This document shows, one piece after another, positions 6,679 through 15,360 of a DNA stretch of 47,970 nt. Location of the stretch: positions 1 to 47,970 of the IMG/VR virus record IMGVR_UViG_3300046542_000171; one strand, given 5' to 3'. The translations under genes were made by a program, and so were the position numbers. Each line of letters begins with the position of its first letter. Position 1 is the stretch's first letter. The notes beneath the pieces were generated by a model that had not been told where the DNA came from, did not search any database, and saw only the letters and a list, made by a program, of their open reading frames with translations. The stretch comes from a virus.

Positions 6679-8349
6679 ATGGCGAAACGAGGCGTAAATC
6701 CACTCACGGGGAAGCGATACGAGTGGGAAGAAGAGCAGCGCCAGCTGAAGGCGCAAAACCCCGATACCGCTGAAATCCAGAAACAGATCGGGCTTCTGAA
6801 GCGCCAGAAAATGGCGATCGAGGCACGTAGCAACCTTCTTACGTTCTCGCAGTTTACGATGCCGGACCCCGAAGATCCGAACGACATCGAAAAATCGCGC
6901 TATGCAGCGGCCAACTTCCACCGCAAAGTCGCTGCCGTCCTGGACAAGTTTCTTCGCGGCGAGCTTCGTTTCTCCGATGGTCGACTATGCCATCAGTTGA
7001 TTTTCTGCATGCCGCCGAGACACGGGAAAACCGAATTGGCGACGAAGCGCCTTGTCGCGCAATTCGCTGGCAATAACCCGGACAAGGATATCATCGTTGC
7101 CGCAGCCGGTGACGACCTAGCAACAGACTTCGGCGGCGACGTCCGCGCTATCATGCACTCGCCAGCGTTCAAACAGGTCTTCCCGCAGTTCAAACTGCGC
7201 CGCGGCGGCAACGCGAAGGACAACATTCAGACGGAGCGGGGCGGACGTATCATTTTTGCGGGTCGCGGGGGCCAGATCAACGGTCGTGGCGCGCATCTAC
7301 TCGCCTGCGATGACCTGATCAAGGATGCGAACGAAGCCCGCTCGCAGACCATGCGCGATCAGATTTGGGATTGGCTCGTCAAGGTCGCGTTCTACAGGCG
7401 GATGGGCCTGCGGCTAACCTTGTTGACGATGACGCGCTGGCACTCCGACGACCCGATCGGCCGTCTTACGGACCCGGAAAACCCGCACTACAACGCGGAA
7501 GAAGCCGCCGATTGGATGATTATCCGCTTGCCAGCGCTTGCCGAAGAAGACGACCCATTGGGGCGTGTCGAAGGCGAGGCGTTGTGGCCCGAGCGTTATG
7601 ACCAAGCGTATCACCACTCCAACCAACGCCGCGACCCGCTCGGCTTCGCGGCCCTCGCGCAGCAACGGCCGACCGTGGCCGACGGCGTGCTGTTTAAGCG
7701 GGAGACAATTCGGTACTATGAACCGAAAGACCTGCCGGATGATTTGCGCATCTATTGCGCGTCTGACCACGCCGTAGCGACCGGGCAACGGAACGACTAC
7801 ACGGTGATGATCAAGGTAGGCGTTGACCGCAATAACGATATCTACGTGCTGGATTGTTTCCGGGCCAAAGTGACGTCCGACAAGGCCGTCGAAGCAATGC
7901 TGGCAATGGCGGGTGGCAAACAACGGCCGTTGCTATGGTGGGCCGAAAGAGGCCACATTTCTAAATCGATCGGCCCATTTTTGCGAAAGCGGATGCTTGA
8001 GACAGGAACCTATATCAATATTCGTGAAGTAACGCCGGCAAACGACAAGGAGCAACGAGCGCAGTCGATTGCTGCTCGTGTCGCTATGGGCAAGGTTCTG
8101 TTTCCGAAGTTCGCCGTTTGGACGGAAAAGGTCATCAACGAAATGTTGGCTTTTCCGAACGGCAATCATGACGACGCAGTCGACACCCTTGCCTATATTG
8201 GGCTTGGCCTGCAAAGCCAGTTCGCACCGGCTGCGAATTCTGATAAGAAGATAGCGACCAAGCCAGCGTTCGGCACGCTCGCTTGGGTCAAACTGGCCGA
8301 CAAATGGGCGGCGGAACAGAAGGCACTCAAGTCGGCCGGAGGATTTTAA
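6679..8349 (+). CDS. terL: Terminase large subunit
   Basis: A 556-aa packaging motor and nuclease. The ATPase domain has a Walker A-like PPRHGKT (residues 112-118) and Walker B HLLACDD (206-212). The C-terminal RNase H-fold nuclease has Asp in CASDHAVATG (about 363) and the NHDDAVDTLAY motif near residue 500. It threads DNA through the portal and cuts concatemers. The start is chosen at the ATG with AAGGA 6 bases upstream. The stop overlaps the portal start (TAATG). The small subunit is not adjacent but at 45986-46447, with fibres and lysis genes between them on the circle. Confidence 0.95.
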   Translation: MAKRGVNPLTGKRYEWEEEQRQLKAQNPDTAEIQKQIGLLKRQKMAIEARSNLLTFSQFTMPDPEDPNDIEKSRYAAANFHRKVAAVLDKFLRGELRFSDGRLCHQLIFCMPPRHGKTELATKRLVAQFAGNNPDKDIIVAAAGDDLATDFGGDVRAIMHSPAFKQVFPQFKLRRGGNAKDNIQTERGGRIIFAGRGGQINGRGAHLLACDDLIKDANEARSQTMRDQIWDWLVKVAFYRRMGLRLTLLTMTRWHSDDPIGRLTDPENPHYNAEEAADWMIIRLPALAEEDDPLGRVEGEALWPERYDQAYHHSNQRRDPLGFAALAQQRPTVADGVLFKRETIRYYEPKDLPDDLRIYCASDHAVATGQRNDYTVMIKVGVDRNNDIYVLDCFRAKVTSDKAVEAMLAMAGGKQRPLLWWAERGHISKSIGPFLRKRMLETGTYINIREVTPANDKEQRAQSIAARVAMGKVLFPKFAVWTEKVINEMLAFPNGNHDDAVDTLAYIGLGLQSQFAPAANSDKKIATKPAFGTLAWVKLADKWAAEQKALKSAGGF

Positions 8350-10532
8350 TGTATGATTTGACGGACGACACTGCCGGAATGCCGGACATGACGCCCAACT
8401 CGCCCGCGGCGCCGGAGGCCACGGACGAGACGACGAAAGCCTCCGACAAGGCCAAGGTCGCCGAGATTATTCGGACGATCAAGCAGGACAAGGCTCACCA
8501 CGACAAGGCGTTCAAGCGCATGCGCCGCGACATGCAGGTCGCGACGTGGGGCTGCGAAGAGACGTGGAACGAGGACAACTACAGGGCCAACATCACGGGC
8601 CGCCACGTCAAGATGAAGACCGCGGCGCTCTACGCCAAAAATCCGAAGGCGACCGCCAGGCGCCGCGAGAAGATGGATTTCGTCGTTTGGGATGAAAACC
8701 CGGCGACGCTGCAGCTCGCGATGCAGACATCGCAGCTCGCGCAGATGGCCGTCATGCAGGCGCAGCAAATGCCGCCGACAGCCGACCCTGTCACAGGCAT
8801 GGCCGTCCCCGCGGAGCCGCAATTGCCAGCTGGCGCCGAGCAGGCGCAAGCCTTGTTGGAGGATTTCCAGCAGGGCATGCAGCGGCGCATGTTCGCCACC
8901 AAATACGGCAAGACGCTCGAAACGCTCTTCGCCTATGCGCTTAGCGAACAGAAGCCGCTCGATTTCAAGCGCGGCATGAAGACCGTCGTTCGCCGTGCCT
9001 GCACAACTGGCGTCGGCTATGCCGAGCTTGGCTTTCAGCGTGAATACGGCCCTCGCCCCGGTCTGACGGAGCAGTTGGCCGACGCCCGCCAGCGTCTCGA
9101 CCACATGCGCAATCTCGTCGAAGAGCTCGGCGAAGGCGAGTTCGGCGAAGACGACGCGGAAATGTCGGAGCTGACGGCCTCGATCGAGCAGCTTCAGCAG
9201 GAGCCGGAAATCGTCCTGCGCGAAGGGCTGATCATCGACTTCCCGCTGTCGACGAAGGTCATCCCCGATCGCTATTGCAAGCAGCTCGACGGGTTCGTCG
9301 GCGCGCGCCACATTTCGCTTGAGTATTCCTATACCGTCGACGAGGTGAAGGAGCTTTTCCAGGTCGACCTTGGCGACCAGTATACCAGCTACACCACGAA
9401 CAACGGTTCAACGCGCGAGATCAGTTCGAACGACGTGTGGGATGACGACTACGAATGGTCGCCGCCCGCGCAGAAGAAAAACGGCCTTGTCTGCGTCTGG
9501 AAGCACTACGACAAGCCGTCCGGGCTCGTTTACTACGTGGCCGATGGCTATCACGGCTTCCTGCGCCCTCCGGCCGCTCCCGACGTCTTCGTCGAGGACT
9601 TCTGGCCCGTCTATGCGCTGACGTTCAACGCCGTCGAGAACGAAAAAGAGCTGTTCCCGCCATCCGATGTCTCGCTCCTGATCGACATGCAGCGCGAGTA
9701 TAACCGTTCTCGTCAGGGCATGCGCGAGCATCGCCAGGCGGCACGCCCGCGTTGGGTCTACGCGAACGGCTCGTTCGGCGATGAAGAAGACACGATGATG
9801 CTGCGCGACATGAAGCCTTTCGAGGCCGCCGGCTTGAACATGGACCCGACGTCCAAGATCGGCGACATCCTCCAGGTCGTTCCGGTTCCGGGCGTCGATC
9901 CGAACCTTTACGAGACGGGCCAGCTATTCACTGACATGCAGCTCGTCGGCGGCAGCCAGGAAGCCAATTACGGCGGCGTCGCCAAGGCGACGGCCACGGA
10001 AAGCGCCATTGCCGCCAACGCAACGAACGCGTCAGACGGCAGTTCGATCGACGATCTCGACGCGTTCCTGTCGCTGATCGCCAAGGCGTCCGGCCAGATC
10101 CTCCAGCGCGAAATGTCCGAAGAGAAGGTCAAGGAAATATGCGGGCCCGGCGCCGTATGGCCGGATCTCACACTTGCGGAGATCGCCAACGAAATAACGC
10201 TCGAGGTAGAGGCCGGCTCGACAGGCAAGCCTAACCAAGCGGTCGAAATCAACAACTGGAAACAGATGCTGCCGATGCTGATCCAGATGGGCAGCATCGA
10301 CCCGACATGGCTGGCGCGTGAGACGCTTCGCCGCCTCGACGATCGTATGGACCTGACCGACGCCATTGTGGCCGGCATTCCGTCGATCGCCGCCATGAAC
10401 CAGCAGAAACAGATAGCCGGAGCGGCGGACGGCAACGATCCGAATGCTCAAGGGGCGCAGGGCGCAAACAACGCGCCGAAACCGGAGCAGGAGGGCGGCA
10501 GCGGCCCGGCCTTTGGCAGCAATCAGGTGTAG
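8349..10532 (+). CDS. Portal protein
   Basis: A 727-aa dodecameric portal of the podovirus type, the DNA channel at the capsid vertex. The N-terminal 60 residues are disordered and acidic. Residues about 60-110 (KAFKRMRRDMQVATWGCEET, then VKMKTAALYAKNP) match portal N-termini. A Gln/Ala-rich helix lies at about 120-180, and the wing and stem follow (VPVPGVDPNLYETGQLF, about 515-530). The C-terminus is low-complexity Asn/Gly/Gln. The stop codon sits inside a 19-bp tandem operator-like repeat, and a promoter follows it. Translation is coupled to the terminase. Confidence 0.9.
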   Translation: MYDLTDDTAGMPDMTPNSPAAPEATDETTKASDKAKVAEIIRTIKQDKAHHDKAFKRMRRDMQVATWGCEETWNEDNYRANITGRHVKMKTAALYAKNPKATARRREKMDFVVWDENPATLQLAMQTSQLAQMAVMQAQQMPPTADPVTGMAVPAEPQLPAGAEQAQALLEDFQQGMQRRMFATKYGKTLETLFAYALSEQKPLDFKRGMKTVVRRACTTGVGYAELGFQREYGPRPGLTEQLADARQRLDHMRNLVEELGEGEFGEDDAEMSELTASIEQLQQEPEIVLREGLIIDFPLSTKVIPDRYCKQLDGFVGARHISLEYSYTVDEVKELFQVDLGDQYTSYTTNNGSTREISSNDVWDDDYEWSPPAQKKNGLVCVWKHYDKPSGLVYYVADGYHGFLRPPAAPDVFVEDFWPVYALTFNAVENEKELFPPSDVSLLIDMQREYNRSRQGMREHRQAARPRWVYANGSFGDEEDTMMLRDMKPFEAAGLNMDPTSKIGDILQVVPVPGVDPNLYETGQLFTDMQLVGGSQEANYGGVAKATATESAIAANATNASDGSSIDDLDAFLSLIAKASGQILQREMSEEKVKEICGPGAVWPDLTLAEIANEITLEVEAGSTGKPNQAVEINNWKQMLPMLIQMGSIDPTWLARETLRRLDDRMDLTDAIVAGIPSIAAMNQQKQIAGAADGNDPNAQGAQGANNAPKPEQEGGSGPAFGSNQV

Positions 10533-10546
10533 GTCAGTTGTAGGTC
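10528..10546. promoter_or_regulatory. Tandem operator-like repeat A
   Basis: TGTAGGTCAGTTGTAGGTC: two 8-mers TGTAGGTC one helical turn (11 bp) apart. The same architecture occurs at 31938-31956, 38367-38385 and 45874-45892. It overlaps the portal stop codon and ends 6 bases before a candidate promoter. Confidence 0.6.
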
Positions 10547-10551
10547 ATGAC

Positions 10552-10580
10552 TTGCGACGTCGGCAGACATAGAGTATTTA
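10552..10580 (+). promoter_or_regulatory. Candidate promoter of the scaffold-coat genes
   Basis: TTGCGA at 10552-10557 and TATTTA at 10575-10580 are 17 bases apart, in the only sizeable gap between portal and scaffold. The adjacent operator repeat A could regulate it. Confidence 0.5.
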
Positions 10581-10604
10581 TCAACAATCTAAACAGGAGC
10601 TTTC

Positions 10605-11585
10605 ATGCCCTCACTGGACGATAACATAGAGGATCTGGACTCGTCCGCAGATCCCGCACTGGACGTTTCCGCAACTGCTTCCAAAACGGAAGCCGTTGCC
10701 GACCAAGCGGTTTCGTCTCCCGCGACAGGCGAAGAAGATGTCGACCTGCTTTCCGTCGTTCGCGACGTAGTCAAGGAAAGCCGCGCATCGGATCCGGCCT
10801 CGCCAGCCGAAGGTGAAGAAGAGAACGGTCAGACGGCCGGTGCTAAGAAAGAGGACGACGAGAATTTCTCGGACGTGCCTTTCCACAAGCATCCTCGCTT
10901 CCAGCAGTTGCTACGTAAGTCGAAGACGTTCGAACAGGACGCCATTCGATATCAAAACGTTCAAGGGTTCCTCGACAGCGAAGGTCTATCCGCTGAAGAG
11001 GCGGCCGACGGTCTGGTCATCATGGGTTTGATGAAGACCAATCCGGCCGAAGCATGGGCACGGCTCCAGCCGACCCTGCAGAAACTTGCGGTAGCTGCCG
11101 GCGTGATCCTCTCGGATGATCTTCAGGGCCGCGTGCAAAAGGGCGAACTGTCGTCTGAAGCCGCGCTTGAAATCAGCCGGGCGCGAGCACAAGCGTCATC
11201 CGTCCAGGCGTCGCAGTCCTTTCAGGAACAGCGCCGTCGCCAGCAGGAACAGACGTCCTTCGCACAGTCGCTAACCAATGCGGCTGCGACGTGGGAACAG
11301 GGCCGGATGGCGAAAGACCCGAACTTCGGAGCCAAGCAAGAGCCGCTTATGAAGGAGATCGCGTACCTCCAGTTGAAGGAAGGCAAGCCGAATTCGCCCG
11401 ATGGCGTCTTGGCCCAACTTGATAAGGCGTACAAGGCCGTGAACGCAGCGTTCCGTCCTCCGGCGCCAGCACCTTCGCCGAGGCCCGCAGCTCGTCCTGT
11501 CACAGGCGGTCAAGTCGCAGGCAACCAGCGCCCCGCTGTCATGTCCACGCTCGATATCGTGCGTGCGAACCGGCGGACTAGCTGA
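10605..11585 (+). CDS. Head scaffolding protein
   Basis: A 326-aa protein. The N-terminal 100 residues are acidic and disordered (Asp/Glu/Ser/Ala-rich). A helical region follows (about 105-290, with SFQEQRRRQQEQTSFAQSL). The C-terminus is Pro-rich and basic (APSPRPAARP, then IVRANRRTS), as expected of a scaffold whose basic tail contacts coat protein. It lies immediately before the major capsid gene. GGAG lies 6 bases before the ATG. The call rests on composition, length and position. Confidence 0.85.
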   Translation: MPSLDDNIEDLDSSADPALDVSATASKTEAVADQAVSSPATGEEDVDLLSVVRDVVKESRASDPASPAEGEEENGQTAGAKKEDDENFSDVPFHKHPRFQQLLRKSKTFEQDAIRYQNVQGFLDSEGLSAEEAADGLVIMGLMKTNPAEAWARLQPTLQKLAVAAGVILSDDLQGRVQKGELSSEAALEISRARAQASSVQASQSFQEQRRRQQEQTSFAQSLTNAAATWEQGRMAKDPNFGAKQEPLMKEIAYLQLKEGKPNSPDGVLAQLDKAYKAVNAAFRPPAPAPSPRPAARPVTGGQVAGNQRPAVMSTLDIVRANRRTS

Positions 11586-11607
11586 ACGAAATTGAAGGTC
11601 TAAAGGT

Positions 11608-12693
11608 ATGCCTTTTACAGCAGACGAAATCGCAAACATCAACAACGCCGCTCTCGAGGCGTACATCGACAAGGGCACTGTCTGGAAGCAGAACGTCGCT
11701 AACAAGCCGATGCTCGAGGCATTCAACGCGTCCGCAGGCCGGTTCTCCGGCGGCAAGGACAACGTCTCCTTCGCGGTCAAGGCCGGTCAGGGCGGCGGCT
11801 CGCTCCAGGGTTATTCCGGTGACGACCAGGTCGCCTACTACAACCCGACGGGCATCAAGCGTGCGCGCTTCCCGTGGAAAGAACACCACATCGGTATGGT
11901 TGTCACCCATACCGAGCTGAAGGTCGACGGTATCGAAGTCATCGAAAGCGGCGCTGACCAGCGCACGTCGGCGATGGATGGCCGCGAAGAGCACGCACTT
12001 GCGAACCTGCTCGACGAGAAGAACGACACGCTCGGCGAGGACTACGCTTTCTCGCTCGACCGTCTGATCCATGGCGACGGCTCCAGCGACGCCAAGGCGC
12101 TCGCCGGTATCCAGTCGATCATCCTCGACAGCCCGGCAGTCGGCACGACCGGCACCATCGGCCGCGTTGCCAACACCTGGTGGCGTAACCGCGCCGCAAC
12201 CGCAGCTTACGCAGCGGCCGGTGGTCAGGGTGCGATCACGGTCAACACCGCCAATGGCGGCGCGCTGATCGAATTCCTCGAGAAGGAATGGCTGCTTCTG
12301 TCGAAGTACCGTAACGGTTCGACGAAGGTGAAAATCTTCGCCGGTTCCGACTGGCGTGCGGGCTACATGAAGGAGCTCCGCGCCAACGGCAACTACACCC
12401 TGAACGGTTGGCAGGGCCAGAACAACGCCGACGGCGGCATGGACGATCCGAAGTTCAAAGGAACTCCGATCGTTTGGGATCCGACGCTCGACGATCTCGG
12501 CCTCTCCAAGCGCGCATACTTCATCGATATGGGGAAGACGGGCTGCCGTGTTCTCTACATGGATGGCGAGCGCATGAAGAAGCACAACCCGGCACGGCCT
12601 TATGACCGCTATGTCATGTACAACGGCATCACTTCCACCGCTGTCATGATCGCCAAGCAGCTCAACACGTCTGCGGTGTATGACATCGCGTAA
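11608..12693 (+). CDS. Major capsid protein
   Basis: A 361-aa coat protein. Recognisable features are the N-terminal helix (FTADEIANINNAALEAYI), the WKEHHIGMVVTHTELKVDGI strand-and-turn, a Gly/Ala-rich loop near 190-215, and the C-terminal PARPYDRYVMYNGITST. This is the coat family found in temperate podovirus-like phages, with a presumed HK97 fold. AAAGG lies just before the ATG. It sits between scaffold and decoration genes and is probably among the most highly expressed genes. Confidence 0.9.
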   Translation: MPFTADEIANINNAALEAYIDKGTVWKQNVANKPMLEAFNASAGRFSGGKDNVSFAVKAGQGGGSLQGYSGDDQVAYYNPTGIKRARFPWKEHHIGMVVTHTELKVDGIEVIESGADQRTSAMDGREEHALANLLDEKNDTLGEDYAFSLDRLIHGDGSSDAKALAGIQSIILDSPAVGTTGTIGRVANTWWRNRAATAAYAAAGGQGAITVNTANGGALIEFLEKEWLLLSKYRNGSTKVKIFAGSDWRAGYMKELRANGNYTLNGWQGQNNADGGMDDPKFKGTPIVWDPTLDDLGLSKRAYFIDMGKTGCRVLYMDGERMKKHNPARPYDRYVMYNGITSTAVMIAKQLNTSAVYDIA

Positions 12694-12760
12694 GACGTAG
12701 GCCGACAGGCAGGGGCGGAAACGTCCCTGTCACCCGGAACCCTTCTTTGGAGAAATTGAA

Positions 12761-13447
12761 ATGGCAACTTTCGTAAATCGGTTCGCGACCATCTCGACGG
12801 TACTTGCCGCCGCAGTCGCCAATACCGGCACGTTCACCGTGGCGTATCCTACCGGAACCACGCAGGCCACGTTCACGCAGGGCCTTGCCGGTTCTAACAG
12901 CTACATGCAAGTCAATGGCAATGACCGCTACCCGGCCGCTGCCTCTGGCGCTGGAACGTTCGCGATCTCCTACGGTGCGTCCAACATCACTATCACGAAC
13001 AACCTTGGCTTCACACTCGCTGCCGGCACAAGCATTCAGTTCCAGTTCGAACTGGTCGACGGCAACGACGTGGAGATCCTGGCGTTCCCGATCAACCTTG
13101 CGTCCATCACGGGTGCCGGTGACGTCGTTACCGACTTCCGTCCTGGCTACGCAGGCACGATCGAGGACATCTCCTTCGCGGTCAACGCACCAGTCACTAC
13201 TGCCGCGAAGCTTGCGACCCTCAACGTCGAAATCGGCACCACCGATCTGACGGGCGGCACTGTCGCCCTGACGTCGGCGCTCGCAACACCGATGGGCAAG
13301 ATCATTCCTTGCGCAGCGATCACGGGGGGCAACGTCTTCACCGCCGACAGCGTCATCTCGGTCGAAGCCTCTGCCGTTACGGCGTTCGCGGAAGGCAGCG
13401 GCACGCTGTACGTCCGCACGCGTCGTGCGGTCGCCAACGCCTACTAA
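12761..13447 (+). CDS. Head decoration-type structural protein
   Basis: A 228-aa Ala/Thr/Gly-rich beta protein with no signal or catalytic motif (TGTFTVAYPTGTTQATFTQG at about 22-41, then repeated short strands). It follows the coat gene by 67 bp, with GGAG 8 bases upstream, and a strong terminator closes the gene. Size, composition and position suggest a capsid decoration or head-fibre protein present in many copies. I do not recognise a named family. Confidence 0.7.
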   Translation: MATFVNRFATISTVLAAAVANTGTFTVAYPTGTTQATFTQGLAGSNSYMQVNGNDRYPAAASGAGTFAISYGASNITITNNLGFTLAAGTSIQFQFELVDGNDVEILAFPINLASITGAGDVVTDFRPGYAGTIEDISFAVNAPVTTAAKLATLNVEIGTTDLTGGTVALTSALATPMGKIIPCAAITGGNVFTADSVISVEASAVTAFAEGSGTLYVRTRRAVANAY

Positions 13448-13461
13448 GTCTTGAAACCTTG

Positions 13462-13491
13462 AAGCGGCGGGCCTTGCGCCTGCCGCTTTTT
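13462..13491 (+). terminator. Intrinsic terminator after capsid genes
   Basis: Stem AAGCGGC/GCCGCTT (13462-13468 with 13482-13488), extended inward by GGC/GCC pairs, and followed by five T. It would lower expression of downstream head-tail genes relative to coat and decoration protein. Confidence 0.75.
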
Positions 13492-13511
13492 CAACAACTG
13501 AAGGACCAGCA

Positions 13512-14108
13512 ATGCAGATTGCAACAATCACTCTTCTGCTCGGCGGCGATGCCGGAAATACCGTGCAGAAATTCGACGTTACGCCTTCCGAAATCGCGGT
13601 TCTCCGCGTCATCCATGGCGACGACGCCGTGAATGAAATCTACCCGACCGGCGAGATCACCCGCACCAATCGCGCCGAGCGTCAGCGCCTCATGGAGCGC
13701 TACGGTCGCAACCAGCCGAACGGCCAGTTCTCCGCTCCGGCGATCGACATGCTGTTCCCCGGCGTGGCCGCGCGCATGTTCGATACGCTCGACGAACTCG
13801 AGCTCGACGAAAGCTTCTTCAAGGCCGACACGCGTGTTGCCAGCAAGCCGGCGAAGGCCGCTCCGACGCCGGAGCCTGTCGAGCAGGAAGAAGCACCAGC
13901 CCCGAAGTCCTATTCGGCCATGAAGAAGCAGGAGCTTCTTGAACTGGCCGCAGCGCGCGGCGTCGAAGTCTCCGAAAGCGACAAGAAGGACGAGATCGTC
14001 GCCGCCCTCCAACAGGCCGACGAAACGCCTGATGAAACCGCGCCGACCGAAGAAGCCGACGAGGAAGACGACGGCATCGGCGAGATGGACGACAATCTGT
14101 TCAAGTAA
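13512..14108 (+). CDS. Virion-region protein with SAP/HeH-like C-terminal domain
   Basis: A 198-aa protein. Residues 1-100 are compact (MQIATITLLLGG, then VTPSEIAVLRVIHG) and typical of small head proteins next to the coat. After a Pro/Glu linker (about 115-135), residues 138-172 (YSAMKKQELLELAAARGVEV) form a helix-extension-helix or SAP-like unit that usually binds DNA or caps termini. A strongly acidic tail ends in MDDNLFK. It is the only structural-region protein carrying the hydrophobic-Phe-X C-terminus that recurs in the early genes. Confidence 0.7.
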   Translation: MQIATITLLLGGDAGNTVQKFDVTPSEIAVLRVIHGDDAVNEIYPTGEITRTNRAERQRLMERYGRNQPNGQFSAPAIDMLFPGVAARMFDTLDELELDESFFKADTRVASKPAKAAPTPEPVEQEEAPAPKSYSAMKKQELLELAAARGVEVSESDKKDEIVAALQQADETPDETAPTEEADEEDDGIGEMDDNLFK

Positions 14109-14118
14109 GGAATAAGGC

Positions 14119-14832
14119 ATGGCCCGCGGGACCACTCTTGTAAAACTGCTGGACCTGTATCGGGGCGAATGCCGCCTGTCGTTCAATCCTGCGCACAACG
14201 CGCAGGATCGCGACCGCCAGGTAAACCACATTCAGCGCACGCAGGAATGGCTGTGGGAAGACTTCGACTGGCCACTGCTGCGCGTCGAACGGACATTCGA
14301 GCTGCAAGCCGGCCAGCGATATTACGATTTCCCCGCAGACGTACACATCGATCGCATCTCCAAGATGGAGGTGTTCTACGACGCCGCCTATTGCGGACTG
14401 AAGCCCGGCATCGATGCCGAACACTACACCGCCTACAACAGCGATCTCGACGAGCGGCAATGGCCGCCGCAGCGCTGGCGGATCGCCGAAGACGAGCAGG
14501 TCGAAATTTGGCCAATCCCGGACGGCAACGCTGTGCCGTCCACGCTGGAAGGCACGGTCAAGGTAACGGGCATCAAGAACCTCAGCCCGCTCGTCGCCGA
14601 CGGCGACAGGGCCGATCTCGACGACCGCATGATCATCCTGTTCTGCGCCGCCGAATACATGGCCGCCTCTGGAGCCAAGGACGCCAACCTGAAGCTGGAT
14701 CAGGCAAACAAGCGCTACGCCAAGCTGCGCGGTGCGCAAATGCCGCGGCGCCGCTTCAGCATGTTTGGCGTCGGTCAGCCGCAGGACCGTCCAAAGCGCA
14801 TCCCGTTCGCCGTCTATAACAAGACAACCTAA
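14119..14832 (+). CDS. Head-tail adaptor, SU10 type
   Basis: A 237-aa protein. The N-terminal helix (TTLVKLLDLYRGECRLSFNP) and QVNHIQRTQEWLWEDFDWPL at about 35-54 match adaptor proteins that sit under the portal in SU10- and P22-like tails. A beta domain follows (YYDFPADVHIDRISKMEVFY). AAGGAATAAGGC precedes the ATG. Its last 4 bases overlap the stop of the convergent HNH gene, so it is the last gene before the insertion that separates it from the tail gene. Confidence 0.75.
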   Translation: MARGTTLVKLLDLYRGECRLSFNPAHNAQDRDRQVNHIQRTQEWLWEDFDWPLLRVERTFELQAGQRYYDFPADVHIDRISKMEVFYDAAYCGLKPGIDAEHYTAYNSDLDERQWPPQRWRIAEDEQVEIWPIPDGNAVPSTLEGTVKVTGIKNLSPLVADGDRADLDDRMIILFCAAEYMAASGAKDANLKLDQANKRYAKLRGAQMPRRRFSMFGVGQPQDRPKRIPFAVYNKTT

Positions 14833-15275
14833 CGCGCAGTTATATGCTTGTGGCGGGCGCCGCGCTTTATCATGCTGACCATACTTCGGCTTATGCCATA
14901 GGCATCAGCTATGGATTGATGCGAACCGCTTGCCATCAGAATGGCGGTTACTTCTGCATCAGTGAGAACGGCATTGCCGTGGCGGGTTGTTCGCTGGCGT
15001 CGTTTTCTTTGATTTGCGTTTTGGACAGCGCGCGTTGTCCAACGGCAGTTACCTTTGCTGTAGCCACCATCATTGTCGATGCGGTCAAGAGTAAGTCTTG
15101 GTGGACACTCACCCATGTCAGCAAGGAACTCGCGAAAGTCAGTCCATCGCGGGTCTACGCGTATTCCCCGCCCCGCGTACTCGAGGTGGTACTTGCACCT
15201 GTGCAGCATCTGCTCCCAGGATTTGTAGGTTCGACTAGTGAAACCGCCAGCCGCGTGACCGTGTTTGTAATTCAT
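14829..15275 (-). CDS. Free-standing HNH-like homing endonuclease
   Basis: A 148-aa protein encoded against the late operon. The pattern YAGRGIRVDPRWTDFREFL, then LTLDRIDNDGGYSKGNCRW, belongs to a common phage HNH-family endonuclease that nicks or cuts DNA to spread its own gene. The C-terminal 45 residues contain a helix-turn-helix (SHQSIADAYGISRSMVSMIK), probably for target recognition. It fills the gap between adaptor and tail gene, and AGGA precedes its ATG. The orientation means late transcripts are antisense to it. Confidence 0.75.
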   Translation of the reverse strand: MNYKHGHAAGGFTSRTYKSWEQMLHRCKYHLEYAGRGIRVDPRWTDFREFLADMGECPPRLTLDRIDNDGGYSKGNCRWTTRAVQNANQRKRRQRTTRHGNAVLTDAEVTAILMASGSHQSIADAYGISRSMVSMIKRGARHKHITAR

Positions 15276-15360
15276 TTCTGCATCCTGTATGTTATGGCGT
15301 CAGACATCAACATACATCCCACGGGAACAGCTTTCAAGGGGAGTTAGAGCAATCGGATCT

